A stretch of DNA of 64,000 nucleotides from Rotaria macrura. Taxonomy: Eukaryota; Rotifera; Eurotatoria; Philodinida; Philodinidae. Position 1 is the stretch's first letter. Each line of letters begins with the position of its first letter. Below are positions 11,901 through 36,733 of this stretch, one piece after another. The stretch covers positions 1-64,000 of the forward strand of contig OENT01000337.1 in assembly GCA_900239685.1 (NCBI GenBank). The letters run 5' to 3'. Below the pieces are notes generated by a model that worked only from the letters and a program-made list of their open reading frames with translations, had not been told where the DNA came from and searched no databases. The position numbers and the translations under genes were made by a program.

Positions 11901-14900
11901 ATGAGTTAAAAATGACTGAAATTGTAATGGGAAAATGTCTCCTTTATGTTTATATTCGAAGAGGAGAAGAAAAGTAAGATCATTTTATATATGTGGGATG
12001 AGCAAAAGAAATTCGATTTTTTTTCACGAAACTCTACAATATGAAAAATCTACGTAGCATTCAAACCGATCTATAAAGTACTATCGTTTTATGACGATGT
12101 CCGATGTCATCTTATACTCGTTTTTATTACTTATAGAAAGAACCAGACTATCGTATTCATGGCGATACAATAACAATAATTCTTAAAATGGACGAAGAAT
12201 TTACAAAAATCTTACAAAATGCTGATGCTCATAGTCAAGATTATGTCGAACGTTTAAAAGATGAACTACGTGTTTGTTCCATAATCGATCGCTTAAAAGT
12301 CTATTTAGAATCAAAAGCTAACAATAATGTAATGATATCTACCGATTCAGAAGTTGGTTCAATTCCACTTGTTCAACCGCAACATTTATGTACAGCATAC
12401 ATATGTGTTATTGAACATCTCTACTATAAATATGATAAAGTAGCAGGTCAACCATCTGTTGGTATCATGGATTGTCTTTCCAAATACATTTATGCTAAAG
12501 ATTCATTAAATCGTGCACGTGCTCGTGCTAGTCTTTGTCATGTTTATCATTTTGCATTACACGATCATTATTATGAAGCTCGAGATTTAATGTTAATGTG
12601 TCACATGCAGGATACGATAGCAACATCGGATGTAGCAACACAAATTTTATACAATCGAACTATTGTTCAATTAGGTTTATGTGCATTTCGTTTTGGTGCC
12701 ATACGTGAAGCTCATCAAGCATTGGTTGATATGCAATCGGGCAATCGTGCTAAAGAATTATTAGCACAAGGAGTTCAAATGATACGTAATCAAGAACGAA
12801 CACGTGACCAAGAAATGAAAGAACGACAACGTCTATTACCATTTCATATGCACATTAATTTAGAATTAATTGAATGTGTTTATCTTGTATCCGCTATGTT
12901 GATTGAAATTCCATTTATGGCTTGTAAGTTATTTGTTCTATTTTGTCGTCTGAATTTGATTCTGTAAACTAGCTAGTTTGTTTGTTTTCTTTTTTAAAAG
13001 CAATCTATCTTTCTCATCATATGAAAAATATCAACGAAACTGTTGACAGTACAAACAGTAACACCGAGGAAAATTTTCTCTCAACACTGGACTGTTTTTC
13101 TATAATTCTTTCCAAATGATTATTGTCTTTAAATACTGAAAAATTATTTTGACAGTATTGTTCAGTTAAGTGATAGATGTGTTTTCACTAGGTTCTATTG
13201 AAATAAATAATCATTTCCGAAGACCCTACTGTGAATTTTTACTAGCACTGGATGTATTTCTTTTATATATCGAGCATTGATCTGGTGTTCGATCATTTTC
13301 AATCATCAATAGGTGCAACAGGGGGGAAAAGCAGATCATGGATCCACGGTGATCCACCAGGAGCTCCGGATCCAAGGATCTGCTCCCCCCTGATTTGTAA
13401 TATTCTAAGAAAATACTCGTAGTCAAAGCAATACGTTGTATAGATATTTCTGTTTATGCTATCAGTTTCTTCATCTTCGACACTATTGACAAGTTCAGTT
13501 ATATCTAATTGTTTTGAATACAATCAACATCGTCTATTCACAAACATCCGTTCATGCGAAAAAATGAAAACGTTTAATTATTTGCCTTTTTCGAAAATGT
13601 ATTCGAATCTAATAGAAAAACGTTTATCTTTTCATGTTATGTATGCGTGTGAGATCTATCTGAGTTATTTTCTTATACAGATGATATTTTAGATAAAGTT
13701 TTCATATTCGTTTACTACTTGTTTTAGACAATATCTAGTTTACTTGATTATTTTACAGTAAAGATGTTTTCATTCTCACCTGATTTTTTGCTTTTTGACT
13801 TATTGCTAGCATTAGAACAATGATCGAATTGCTGAAAGGATGTACAAATTCGGTACAGTTTTTTAAAAACATAAACTACCGTTGAAATCTCAGGAACTCT
13901 TTGCTGGATCATAACTAAGTTCGTATTTCAACAGAGGACTTTTGTTGTAGATACGTTCTTTCCATTGTTTGAAAATTTTTATGGACATACATTGTCGAAA
14001 CAGATTATTCTATTTTTTTTTCTTAAGAATTTACTTGTAACACTGTCAAGAACAAAACATTTAAATCGTCTAGTGAATCATTAGCACCCTATTGAGAGAT
14101 AGTATCACAGAACATTTCTCCTGGCACATCTGTTACAAAACGTGTCTACGTTGATTTTACTCAGTGGTTTTAGAATAATTGAGCACACTTATAAAATCTA
14201 GGTTTTTTTTCAAGGAAATTTAGTGATTCGTAGTTACATGTATCTAACTCATTCTATGAAAAACTTAAGGGATTCATAAATGAAAAATAAATAAATCAAT
14301 TACTGTCTTCTTTATTTGTAGCTCATGAATATGACGCACGAAAACGTCCGATCAGTAAACATTTTCATACTCAAATGCGTCAAGCAGAAAAACAACCGGT
14401 ATTTGGACCACCAGAATCTATGCGTGAACATGTTGTTGCTGCAAGTCGTGCAATGAAAACTGGCGACTGGAGTGCATGTGTTAACTTTTTAATCAATGAA
14501 AAAATGAATGGAAAGGTAAATGAGAAACTAGATGTTTATAAATTAGCTTGTTCAATAAAAGTATTAATTTTAAAATACATATTATTGTCATATCTTGTTA
14601 TTTTTCGAGTCAGAATATAGTTTTCATGTCTGTCACGATGATAGTAATTTGTAAAGTTCATTCATCAAAAAAACAAAGACCCAGATTGGAATAACAGTTG
14701 ATAGTAGAATTCGCGCTCTAGATAACATCACTTTCTTCTAACCATACCACGAGATCTTCAGATGAAAAAAGTCTTAAGAATATACTGTAAACCGATACGT
14801 TAATCTATTTTTCGAAAGACGGTTATGGAATTGTTTTACTTCTGTTTAGGTATGGAATTTAATGCCACAAGCTACTGAAGTACGAAAAATGTTAATTGAT

Positions 14901-15526
14901 AAAATTAAAGAAGAATCATTACGTACTTACTTGTTCACTTATGCAACTGTTTACGATGCTATATCTATGGCAACATTGGCTGATATGTTTGAACTACCGG
15001 TTAAACATGTTTATGGTATTATAAGTAAAATGATTATTAATGAAGAACTTATGGTATTTGCAATTTCTTTCATCTGCTAAATAGAATATAGATTCGTATG
15101 ATGTTTTTCTGTAGGCTTCACTCGAAGAACCCAGTCAAACAGTCGTTATGCATCATACAGATCCATCAAGAACACAAGCACTTTCACTTCAACTCGTTGA
15201 AAAGATCTTTCAACTATATGACCAAAATGAAAAATTAGTTCATTTCCGTAATGGTGAACCAAACTTTTACACAAGAACGAATCAACGTACAACACCTATT
15301 CATGTTTTTATTTCTAAATTCTTGCACGTTTTTCTTTTATATTTTTAGAAGTTCAACAAGGTCAACAACGTAATCAAGGTACAGGTGGAGGTGGCGGTGG
15401 ACAAAATTGGAGTAAGACGAATATTTCTATTTCTTTATATAGCTTTTATTCTAAATGATTTCTGTTTTTTTTTCTTTTAATTCTATAGATCGTACTCAGC
15501 GGTCAGGACAGAATCGAGCTTATTAA
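8987..15526 (+). CDS. eif3c: Translation initiation factor 3 subunit C
   Basis: Seventeen exons: 8987-9108, 9165-9242, 9296-9372, 9432-9491, 9550-9605, 9662-9793, 9869-9985, 10039-10151, 10212-10356, 10416-10681, 10753-10849, 12137-12923, 14322-14515, 14850-15053, 15115-15286, 15349-15411 and 15489-15526. They join in frame to 906 codons, close to the usual size of about 910. The N-terminus starts MDSNRFF and is followed by acidic serine tracts, the eIF1/eIF5-contacting region of this subunit. The middle holds the conserved helical eIF3c-N region ([33 protein letters not shown]). Exon 14 carries the winged-helix part of the PCI domain ([23 protein letters not shown]). The C-terminus is glycine-rich. 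Subunit C is a scaffold of the eIF3 octamer on the 40S ribosome. Two introns are long (10850-12136 and 12924-14321). A poly(A) signal lies at 15626-15631. A decayed copy of its 3' end lies about 7.6 kb downstream. Confidence 0.94.
10850..12136 (+). other. Long intron of eIF3c (intron 11)
   Basis: A 1.29-kb intron with a GTACAT donor and a TTATAG acceptor, far longer than the other eIF3c introns, which are mostly 50-75 nt. The sequence is AT-rich. I saw no nested gene or clear repeat in it. Confidence 0.7.
12924..14321 (+). other. Long intron of eIF3c (intron 12)
   Basis: A 1.4-kb intron with a GTAAGT donor and a TTGTAG acceptor, joining codons for PFMA-S to HEYDARKRP. It contains the GC-rich hairpin element at 13319-13392. 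Otherwise it is AT-rich with no supported coding content. Confidence 0.7.
13319..13392. repeat. Fold-back element inside an eIF3c intron
   Basis: The left end reads CAGGGGGGAAAAGCAGATC followed by ATGGATCC. The reverse complement of the right end reads CAGGGGGGAGCAGATC followed by CTTGGATCC. The 74-bp segment is thus a near-perfect hairpin with arms of about 25 bp and a BamHI-like GGATCC in each. It is GC-rich in an AT-rich intron. No clear target duplication flanks it. Confidence 0.55.
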
Positions 15527-18500
15527 TATACGTTTAACATCAAAATATTATATTTCATCTATTTAAATCGTTATATCTTGCAGTGTTATTGTTGATTATA
15601 CTTCTTTTTGATCTATCACACAAAGAATAAAAAACAAAGACAGGATGCATAAATACATTGAAGAAGAAGTGGATGATGTCTTTTCATATACATATATCAA
15701 CTTGTATTTATGCCATTCAAACGTTGACTAATCAAAATACTTGAAGAGATTCTCACTTTCAAACATTGGATATTTTTTGTAGTTCGATGTTCTATTAAAA
15801 CAACTTCTCGTTGTAGATTTATATAACAGCTATAGGTTTATAATCACATATTCCATGTAGGAAAAACTCAATAATAGTAATAATCATAACAGTTTCTTTT
15901 CTGATTTGAAATCGAAAGTGTATCTCGTCTCGAAACAAACTTATAACAAAAATCTCTGAAATATGAGTACAAAATTTAGCGTGGAATCATTAATTTATTT
16001 ATTACGTTCGCAATAGATGAATTTTATATTATCTGTATTTTAAAAGATACAACTGCTTTGCAGAAATGAAAGCATCGGAATATGAACTTTTTATCAATAA
16101 AAACAGATGGTCTGTTGAATAATACACATAATTAGATGTCATGACATTCCTAGCTAGTAGACTTCTATGGACAAGTAAAAAGTGACCGATGTATATTATT
16201 CAGTCTTATACTAATCTAGCTAACATTAAAAAGTTTTCAAAAAGATTTTCTCGTTATTATCATCAAATGATAATTTATTAATTTCTTGACTCATTTTGAA
16301 CATTAACGAATACTGATTTTTAGTATTTTTTCTAAAATTAAACCCAATACAAATTCATTTCTTATTTCTATGCTAGTTATTTTATTCTTTCTGTTAATCA
16401 TTGGTTTCTTTAATATGATCAATATTTAAAAAGAACATAGTCTTTAATAGAACATGTTATTCTTCTCTTCTTACTTAACTAAATATTCTTCATGTAAGAA
16501 AAACTGTTGTTTATAATGTAACACGTATCAAACTTTTAACTTAATGAAGATATTCTTGCTGATAACTATGCATTCTACTTTACTTATTTACTAAAAGTTG
16601 TAAATCTATCAATGCATACACATGAATATAATTAAGACCAAGAAAGTAGATGGGAGGGGGGGGGGAACTCAATCATAAATTTTGTCCTATTCCATTAGAT
16701 CTGTGTGTGTAGTGTTCTTAGAACTTTTCATGAATATTGAATAGCTTCTGCTATTTATGTAAATTTTCAATGTGGATAATGTACATTTCGATTTCATTCG
16801 AAGAAAAAAAAAACTAACTATTAAAAACGACTCCTTCAAAATGAAAATCACTGGTTCTCTTTATCATTAAATAATTAGATGATGCTATGGTAGAATATAG
16901 GTATCGAATTTCGTCTGCTCCAAGTTTTCAAGTAAGTAAGAATTCAAAATATTCGTCGAAACAACGAGAACGATCAGTCCATAGGAAGAGAAATATAAAT
17001 TTGAAAGTAATAGCACAATTACAATATTCTGTAGAGTACTCAGACAGGTGCCGAATTCCAATTTCAATGAATTCGAAGAAAAAACTTGCTTCCGAACTTT
17101 GACTTTACTCTCGTCAAACGCGTAGCATACAAATCCAAAATAGACAAATACATATTTAATGCTTAGATTTAGACCATCAGACGTGAATCAAAGTCACGAG
17201 TACTAATGTGTAGCAGTGACTGTTCTTAAATGTCTATGTATGTTATCATCTTCTGTTGTAGGTTAGAACAGATCAATTTCAGCATATTAATAAATGTGAA
17301 AACCACGGATTTAAGTCCGAGAATTATTCGTACTTCAAAAAGTGAATGAGACAAATCAGTCATTCTAGAATGTGTGCACGGAAGAAGTATCGTGGTAAAC
17401 CTTTTTGGGAAACCCCAACACTAGTGCTCATCTGAGACGTATCTTGGTAATTGGTTTCTGGATGCAGTTTTTGTGCATTTTCAGAGCTTTTTCAGGCGAT
17501 GTTTTGTTAGAAAGCTACGATTTGGTTCAAAACTAATATCAGATTCGGAATCAGCGTTAAATACTGAGTCAATATATATTTCGTTGTGAATAATTCTGAG
17601 AAAAAAATCGGTTTTTTGAAAAAATCCGTGTACCCCCCCCCCCTCGCCCCTCAGGGATTGCTTAGTCAATAATGACCATTTTTTCGATAATTCAACCATT
17701 TCTTGCTGGATCCTTTTCATCTTCGAACTTGACCGAGATATTGATGAGATAATTCTGTGCACAAAATTTCAGCTCAATCGGATGTATTTGTAAACAGTTA
17801 TCGTGTAAACGGACTGCCGAACACACTGACCGATTCTAGAGTGTACTCACTTTTTGAGTACACAAAAAGGTAGAACGTGAAGTCTGATTTTTTCGAAAAA
17901 AGTAATTAAATCCATGTTCACATTGTTAGCCTGATTTATAGTATTCGAAGTCGTTCGATCTTCGATTTGAACTCGCATTTGCGGTAAGACGGATAAAATA
18001 GAAGTGTTAGCTAGTCGAGATAGAATTGTTTTATTTGCTTGATACTGTCATGATTCATCTTCATTTGTCAAACACGTTTAAATTGTAATGCATTTGATTT
18101 AATCAGAAACAGATTAATGTACAAATACAGATAATAAAATAAAGAATGATCTTGTGCTCTTTGAAACGGATTCATATGTGATCCCTTAGGTCAATAAATT
18201 ACTCAATGTTAAGCTTCACCTTTTCGATCTATTCAAATGTTATGACAAGGTGAAACAGCTATTTAATGTAAAATATAAAAATTCAGAGCAATCTGAAGGT
18301 CTTCATCAAAGAAAAATTACATTGATTTTGGTAAAACGTCAAAAATTATAGTTATTTACTATTGTGTAATGCACAGAACAAAAGAACTCATCGAAAAGTC
18401 ATTGATATCCTCTCATCGAATGTGTCGCATTACAAGCATTTTCAATTCCTTTCTTTTTATATCTCTATGAATCGTTGCTGTTTTTTGTTGTTGATGCAAA

Positions 18501-21500
18501 GCTTTCTTCAATACTACATTTCTCGGCTGATTCAATACTTCTGACGATTGTCATGTCGTCAAAATTGTCATTTTATGTGATAATAATAACTTTCTTTGTT
18601 TCAATATCTGTATGTAATCGATATTTTATATCTTTCTGTAGAATTAAACGAGCAGATGTCAATAATAAATATGAGTCGTTCTTCTTCATACAGCTTCTTT
18701 TGAAAAGTTTGATAGACTTGAATTTATCTTAGGCGACTATAATTAAATACGAAATCGACATGTATAGAATTTCGACAAGCTTCCATACTATGAAACTGTT
18801 AATTACATTCGATCGATATTGTGAGCAATTTATTAGTATCATTAAGACTCATCTAATTAGGACCTATAATATAAAATCATGTCGATTATATTTCAACTGC
18901 TTTTCTTATTCATCGTACTTCTTTTCAAATGAACATGTAAGAAATCAGGAAATTCAATTACAGAATAGTGAACATGAGAAATATTTCAAAAGATTGATTA
19001 TTACATCTTTGAGATAGAGTTTCTCCAAGAATTTCGATGCATGTTGGGAAATGGAGGAAGACCATGATTGGTTGACATCATTGACATTGAATTATTCCAA
19101 GCATATATGTTGTCAGACTTTGTATTTATGTTGATCGTTTGAATGAATAAAATTAATAAAGATTCTGCATTCTGTGTTGACACATTCTTGTCAGAAAACT
19201 AAACTGACATAAAAATTTAGAATTTCTAACGTAACAGCATGCCATAATTACTGTAACATAACGATTGACCTACTTATCGGTCAGTTATCTATGAGGAAGA
19301 ATGTTATATGTTACCATAATAATTAGCTCATCGAGATCTATAAGCTAACATGGAGCCAATCAATTAAAAAGAAACGCTCAACTAGGAAGCCTTCATTCGC
19401 GAAATGAGAAAATTAAGTTCATGTCACGTCCACGATAGTCATGGGTTGAAACATCAGTCTCTCCAGCTCGATATATAGGTCATGTTTCCACTTCTTATAT
19501 TGAGTTCTACAAATACTTTGAAAGAGATCAGCCATAACAAAATTATATCCATTGACAGTTGTATCATATGAATCGAAACACTGGAAGCAAACCTTAAGCC
19601 GATATCTAGCGGCATCTATCGAAGACTGTTTAGTGTTTTTTAAACGGAATAGAACGACGACGACGACAAGCTTTTACATATATTGGATGACTTTCCACCT
19701 TTTTACCGTCAATCAATAGTCTAGTTTGTAACAGAAATAACAAACAGAAATATACTCGTGTTTATAAGTTTTTTGAAAAATTGATTTCGTCAGTCCTGCC
19801 ACATGGACCAGTTGGTAAGTCTCGAACACTACTAGAAAACTTCATGAATGATTGCTTTTATTGTAGTTTACCTATTTTTCAAATCGTATTAATTGAGAAT
19901 TTTGAATTTTCCTCAAATGTAGACGATCATGGCGGTACGATGAGTTTGAATTCGTACTAGAAAAATATTCTCGAATGATAAACAAAGTGCTGCTTGTGAA
20001 ACGACTTGTAACTATGTATAAATTCTTGATTTTCTTCGTAGTGGTAAACAGTAAATAATATAGCTACTATGAACAGTAAAACAATATATGAAATTTATGA
20101 CTACAGATTGAAAAAGAAAACAGCGTTAGTTAAAATAGAAACGTCTGTAGAAAAATGATACGTATAGCATGTATCCCAGATACCGAGTTGTTTTATGAAT
20201 GTCAACTTTATGCTAATATCTTAAATAATTAGTTAAATCAACCTTATAGGATTTTGTAAAATCTAGTGAAACAATTAGATTATACAAGATTTGACGGTGA
20301 ACGAGTGTATTAACGTTGATTTCCTTCATTCGTTTGTAGTATACCCAATGAATATTACCATTTTTTACGTATAAATCAATGTCAACTTCACTCGAATGTA
20401 CCCAACTGTCACACGTATTGACATCGCACAAAAAAAGAACATGTAGTTTATATGATGATAAATAATTTATTGTTGGTTTTCATCACACTTGTATGTATGC
20501 TGGAAAAGATTTGATATTATGCACCGTAGTGTGATAACATTCATATTGATAAACATACGGTAGAAAAAGCGTGCAATAGAAAGTTAAACGAATATAATTA
20601 AAACGATAGCAGGACAAAAAATAGTTACAGCAATCAAAGTAACATCTATATACTTGTGTTCACTTGTGATCAAATTTTGGGTAATTAGATAAGACCTATG
20701 AAATGCAATGAGATTTCTCTAGAGAAAGCAGTGAACTTTTTCAATCAATAAACTACGAAATATATTATCATATACAGTAGTTATCGATTATTTACTATGG
20801 CTTGAGTAAAGCAAGATTTTCTTTTGCTGATTAAATCTTTTAATAGTTTATTAAACCTACAGTAGTCTCTAGTTAGTTTAGTTTCAACCGTAACGCTAAT
20901 ACTAATGTGGACATCGCCGCCTAGAATGAAATCAAATCGTTGATACTATTATTGAATCAATCGTAGTTTTCTTGAACGTATTATTCACAGTTACGTCTGT
21001 CAATACGCACGAAATATCATAATTCCTTTTTCTTTGGCGAAAAATCGAATATGCAATGGGTTCACATGAAAAACATTTTTGAAGTACTTCTGTTAATTTA
21101 TCTTTTATACTTATGTTTTGTGAACTGCTAATCAATTAGAATACTTTTGGTTCTTTAATCTGAAGAGTTCTTGTGTTCATTGTATTTATTTTTCTTGATA
21201 TACAGATTAGAAGAAAAAACACAAAAGAAATGTATCGTACTACTATAAAAGGAATACGAAGACAAACAGATTGACTGAAGAATTTTCAATCAAGGACTCA
21301 TCTTTCAAAAGAATCGAAACTGATTAAATCTATCCCGGAAATTAATTTACCTTCGGCATTTTCGACATTTATAAAAATCAGTTATATCTGATTCAAAGAA
21401 ATACTCCAACACTCTGCCATCCGCTTTATGTTTTTGACAGGCACCTTTGTCAAATATCTCTCTTGGCATTTGATATAACCTTTTGATATTTTCATTTCAT

Positions 21501-22518
21501 AAAGCAAAACATACTCATTCATTATAGTCATGCTAATGTAATAACATTAGATCTAACAATAGATGAAGAATTTTCAAAGAAAAGAAAAGAAAATACCTCC
21601 ACGACATTCGAATGCTGCCCTCGTTCAAGATTATTTTGAATATTGTTGAAAAAACAAGAATGATATAATTGATGCTCTAGTGTATTGTTGAAAACGTCGA
21701 ATGAAATATAAACACGAATATATATGCGAAAATATCTCATGAATGAATATTTTTGTGCAAATATGTGTGAAGCAAAAACTCATATGTGTATGAGCAAACC
21801 GCTCGAATGAACATGTGTTCACATTTCTTTTTAATTAAGAACCAAAGAAGTATGAATGACATATAAGTAAAAAAAAAAGAGAACTGCTGAATTAAATCAC
21901 ATCTCAAGAGAAAAAAAGTCTCTAGAAAAGATTAACGTTATCTATATGTCTTTTATTTGATGTTTTATTAATTATCCCACAGAGAATTTTCATGCATACC
22001 AAAAGAGTTATTCTGTGAGTGTAGCATATAAGAATATTTCATATCAATGTAGATCATTGATTTGTGAGATATGTACACTATGAGTTTTTGACTTCGTTTG
22101 AAAATTCTCCATGGAACATTATTCTTTATCGGAAATACTCTTTATATGTCTTGTTTTTCTTCATTTAAAAAAGAAAACATAAGTCCCTTTGCTACTTATC
22201 AATATTAAGAATATGATTTCGGAAAATATATTCATTGAATGATACTATATAATCTTGAAATAATAATCCATTTCTTTTATGAAGCTTACAAGTCTTGTAG
22301 TAATCAGAATCTAGATTCTTCTATAGAAAATAAGAATTCAAGAAACAAATAAAATGTTATTAAAACCTTCGAAGTTTTTTATTTCATTCATCTGAATTCA
22401 CCTGACAACTTTTATTTAAATATTGACTGTTTGTCCTGACATATATTTAGTTGTTGGATTTAATATCAGTAAGCAAAAGAAATCACGAAAAAAAAAAGCT
22501 TTGAACGAATGTAATTCC
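15527..22518. other. Gene-poor stretch downstream of eIF3c
   Basis: This stretch starts with the eIF3c 3' UTR and poly(A) signal (AATAAA at 15626). The rest is AT-rich with a G run at 16656-16665, a C run at 17633-17643, a possible transposon relic at 17331-17863 and a CGA-repeat patch near 19658. No open frame of useful length has plausible splice partners. I see no supported gene on either strand. Confidence 0.5.
17331..17863. mobile_element. Possible decayed Tc1/mariner-like relic
   Basis: The left side reads TACTTCAAAAAGTGAATGA, and the complement of the right side reads TACTCAAAAAGTGAGTACA, a gapped inverted match with TAG-AAT motifs just inside. At 17841-17863 the sequence GTGTACTC-(7 nt)-GAGTACAC is a hairpin of the kind often seen at Tc1-like ends. 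A minus-strand frame of 93 codons (17481-17762) lies inside but contains no DDE motif that I can see. The match is weak and the call is tentative. Confidence 0.25.
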
Positions 22519-23245
22519 AGAAGAATTCTTGACGTTTTTATTGAATTTCACTACTGTTTATGATGCTTCTTCAGTCATAAAATTAACTCGACATGCGGTG
22601 GTTTTTTTCATTCGTTTCTTTTTGAATTGTGATGTGTTTGGTCAAATTTCTTTCTTTCTTAGGGTTTTATTTGAAGAATGCAGTCAAACTGCAATTATGC
22701 ACATGAAACCTATCGATTCAACAAAATGAATACTTTCATTTAAATTTATTGAAATGGTGGATGAATTAGATGAAAAAAAAAGTAGATGAAAAACATCAGT
22801 CCATTACTATTGACGTGAGACAAACCTTTGTCAACTATATCAAAAAGTAGCCAGTGTTTATTTAAGCTTGTCACTTTCTTCATTTCTTTTTGATCGCTCA
22901 TTTATTTCTTCTTCTTTCTTTTACAATTCAAATACGAGAAGGTCAACAAGGTAATCAAGGCATAGGTGATGATTGGTAGATAAAACTGTAGTAAGCCATA
23001 CAATTACTCATAAATTTTTGTTGTCATCATGTTTTTTTTTTCTTTCTATTGATTATATCGGTTGTATACAAAGATCATGGTTCGATCGTGCTCATCACAA
23101 TTCGTTCAGTATGAAAGCTTATTTTTTTTAAATGTCTTCTATTGAAATCTTGATTATTTTGCAGTATTATTCACGACCGTATTTATTGTTGATCTATCAT
23201 GCTATGAATAAAAGACATGAATACATCAATACATAGTAGAAGAAT
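22519..23245 (+). pseudogene. Decayed genomic copy of the 3' end of eIF3c
   Basis: Several blocks match the source gene in order. TTLLNFTTVYDAS-like codons match exon 14 ([13 protein letters not shown]). A block at about 22664-22725 matches the start of exon 15 ([16 protein letters not shown]), and here reads LFEECSQTAIMHMKPIDS. A block at about 22937-22978 matches exon 16 ([13 protein letters not shown]). Later blocks match the last exon and the 3' UTR, including the GTTGATCTATCA...GAATAAAA stretch. Intron-like DNA with a TTTCTTTCTTAG acceptor separates the blocks, so this is a DNA-level duplicate and not a retrocopy. Multiple frameshifts and lost domain core residues make it non-functional. 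It has the same orientation as the parent, about 7.6 kb away. Confidence 0.7.
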
Positions 23246-23680
23246 GAGGTGCTATCTTGTTGGATATAACCATATGAGTATGTTAGTCGAGAAAAGAACT
23301 GTACAGTACCGCTGGAAAGAGAGAAAAACGAAAAAAAAACAACAGGCGAGTCCTACTAATGATAGAAAGAAAAGAGAAGAGAAAAAGAAAGAAAGAAATC
23401 TTTATACGTCGTTTTCCTCCTTCTCCACATCTCCTATCGATTCTTTTCAATCAGTTGGTTATATTTCTTGCAGTCGTTGCAAAGATTATCATAATAGTGA
23501 TTTCTATTAGTAATCCGTATATGTGATACTGTCTTTTTCAAGCGCGTATGAATATTCATTTCTTCTTAAAACAATAATATATGTCATGTAGATTGTTCTT
23601 TCAATCTATCTATTTTTCATACTTTTTAGATTATGAGACAAAATAAAAATAATGTTAATACATAGAAATAATCTGTTAAT
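23246..23680. other. Spacer upstream of DAPK
   Basis: The stretch holds a purine-rich tract (about 23320-23400) and AT-rich sequence leading to the DAPK start codon. It presumably contains the DAPK promoter and 5' UTR. The open frame at 23217-23510 is a by-product of the AAG/GAA-rich tract. Confidence 0.5.
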
Positions 23681-35413
<11,733 letters not shown>

Positions 35414-36357
35414 AGCATTGATTTTTTTAAATTTATCTTCCTTTTTTTTGTAAATTTTCTCCCTTTTCTCGCTCACATTATTTTTCTATACACTTTTGTT
35501 CTTTATATTATCTCTGTTTTAATGATCTAAATTAATAGCGACAAGATGAGATGGAAAACGACGATGCAAATTGTACGCGTGTGTGTGTGTGTGTGTGTGT
35601 GTGTTTTGTGTTTGTGATAAATGATTAAAAATGTTATTAACTATGTCCTCACTTAGTTTTTTTAAAATATCATATTCAAAGAAACGAAAAGAGAATTTAA
35701 ATTAAAACTAGATTGATTTTTATTGGATCTATTTTCTATTTACTTGCTTGAGATTGAATGAAAAAGGATTAAACAAATGTTACTGTTATTAATCGAAATC
35801 GATAGAATAAATTCTAATGTTAATCCGAGCAAATATAGAGAACGTTCTTGTATTAGTTCGTTCAATTTTTTACGATGAAACTTTCAGCTATGGAAAGAAA
35901 TATTTGTATTATAATTGTCATTCCTATTTCTGAAATGGAACAAGTTTTCAGACGATTCAATTTTACGAATAGAAAAATTTGAATAGTTCTTGTGATGATT
36001 GGAAATGATACGTTAGAATCATTTTGTCTTTCATTCGATTTGTATTATCTAGTGGAAACTGATTGATTTCTAATCTTTAGATTTTACTCAGATATATGAA
36101 AATAGAGATTCGGATTTGATCAATAATGTTCCGATCCAAATAATGATATAGAAATGTATATTATTTTAGTGTTTAGTATTTACACTGGACTTTTGCTAAA
36201 TGTTTCGAGTTTTTTTTCTCCCTGGAAGTTAGTTTATTGAAACGAAACACTTGACAGACTTCACAAGGATTCTAAGTGGAAAATTTTTCATACAGAATAT
36301 TTTGGTACTTTTTGTTTAGTCTATTGCAGGCCAGATGAAAATGAAAGAGACCCTCTT
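35414..36357. other. DAPK 3' flank
   Basis: This is the presumed 3' UTR and flank. It holds a GT microsatellite at 35579-35604 and an AATAAA at 35806-35811. No coding signal was seen. Confidence 0.6.
35579..35604. repeat. GT microsatellite
   Basis: Thirteen GT units in the DAPK 3' flank. Confidence 0.95.
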
Positions 36358-36365
36358 TTCACAAG

Positions 36366-36725
36366 TAGGGGTGGCACTTTATCTTTACTTTACCGGGTAA
36401 AGTAAAGCTGAAACATGTGTGGTTTTTTTATGTACAAAAGGAAAATGTTGTTTTTAACTTTACTTTGGTTTACTGTACTTTTGTGCAATTCACATACGTT
36501 TTCGAAGAAAATTGTGAGTGAAAGTTTAAAGAGAATTTTTTGCTGCTCCATACCCACCCTTTCCCCTCTACTACAGACATCCTGTCATTACAGACTCCCC
36601 CATTACAGACACTCAAAGCGATCAGAATATTTTACGAAATGATTATGTGAGCTCCACATTTCAGCCGCAAAGGGACTGCGTTAGCAAGCTTTTTTTAAGT
36701 AAAATAAAGATAAAGTGCTACCCTA
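36366..36725. mobile_element. hAT-type MITE, 360 bp, with 8-bp target duplication
   Basis: The left end is TAGGGGTGGCACTTTATCTT. The complement of the right end is TAGGGTAGCACTTTATCTTT, giving inverted repeats of about 25 bp. The 8-mer TTCACAAG is repeated exactly on both sides (36358-36365 and 36726-36733). An 8-bp target duplication and an AGGGGTGGC-type terminus are hallmarks of the hAT superfamily. The interior has no transposase, so this is a non-autonomous copy. A 75-codon open frame inside (36415-36642) is not taken as a gene. Confidence 0.85.
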
Positions 36726-36733
36726 TTCACAAG

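Noticed and set aside
12188..12967. 259-codon frame as a separate gene starting MDEEFTK
   Set aside because: It is exon 12 of eIF3c. An acceptor at 12135-12136 and 17 upstream in-frame codons connect it to the earlier exons.
17481..17762. 93-codon minus-strand frame containing a glycine run from poly-C
   Set aside because: It spans an 11-C homopolymer and shows no domain. Better seen as part of a repeat.
23217..23510. 97-codon Lys/Arg-rich frame
   Set aside because: It is produced by a purine-rich tract after the eIF3c pseudogene, and its start lies in the decayed 3' UTR copy.
36415..36642. 75-codon frame inside the MITE
   Set aside because: No transposase motif. It is a chance frame within a 360-bp non-autonomous element.
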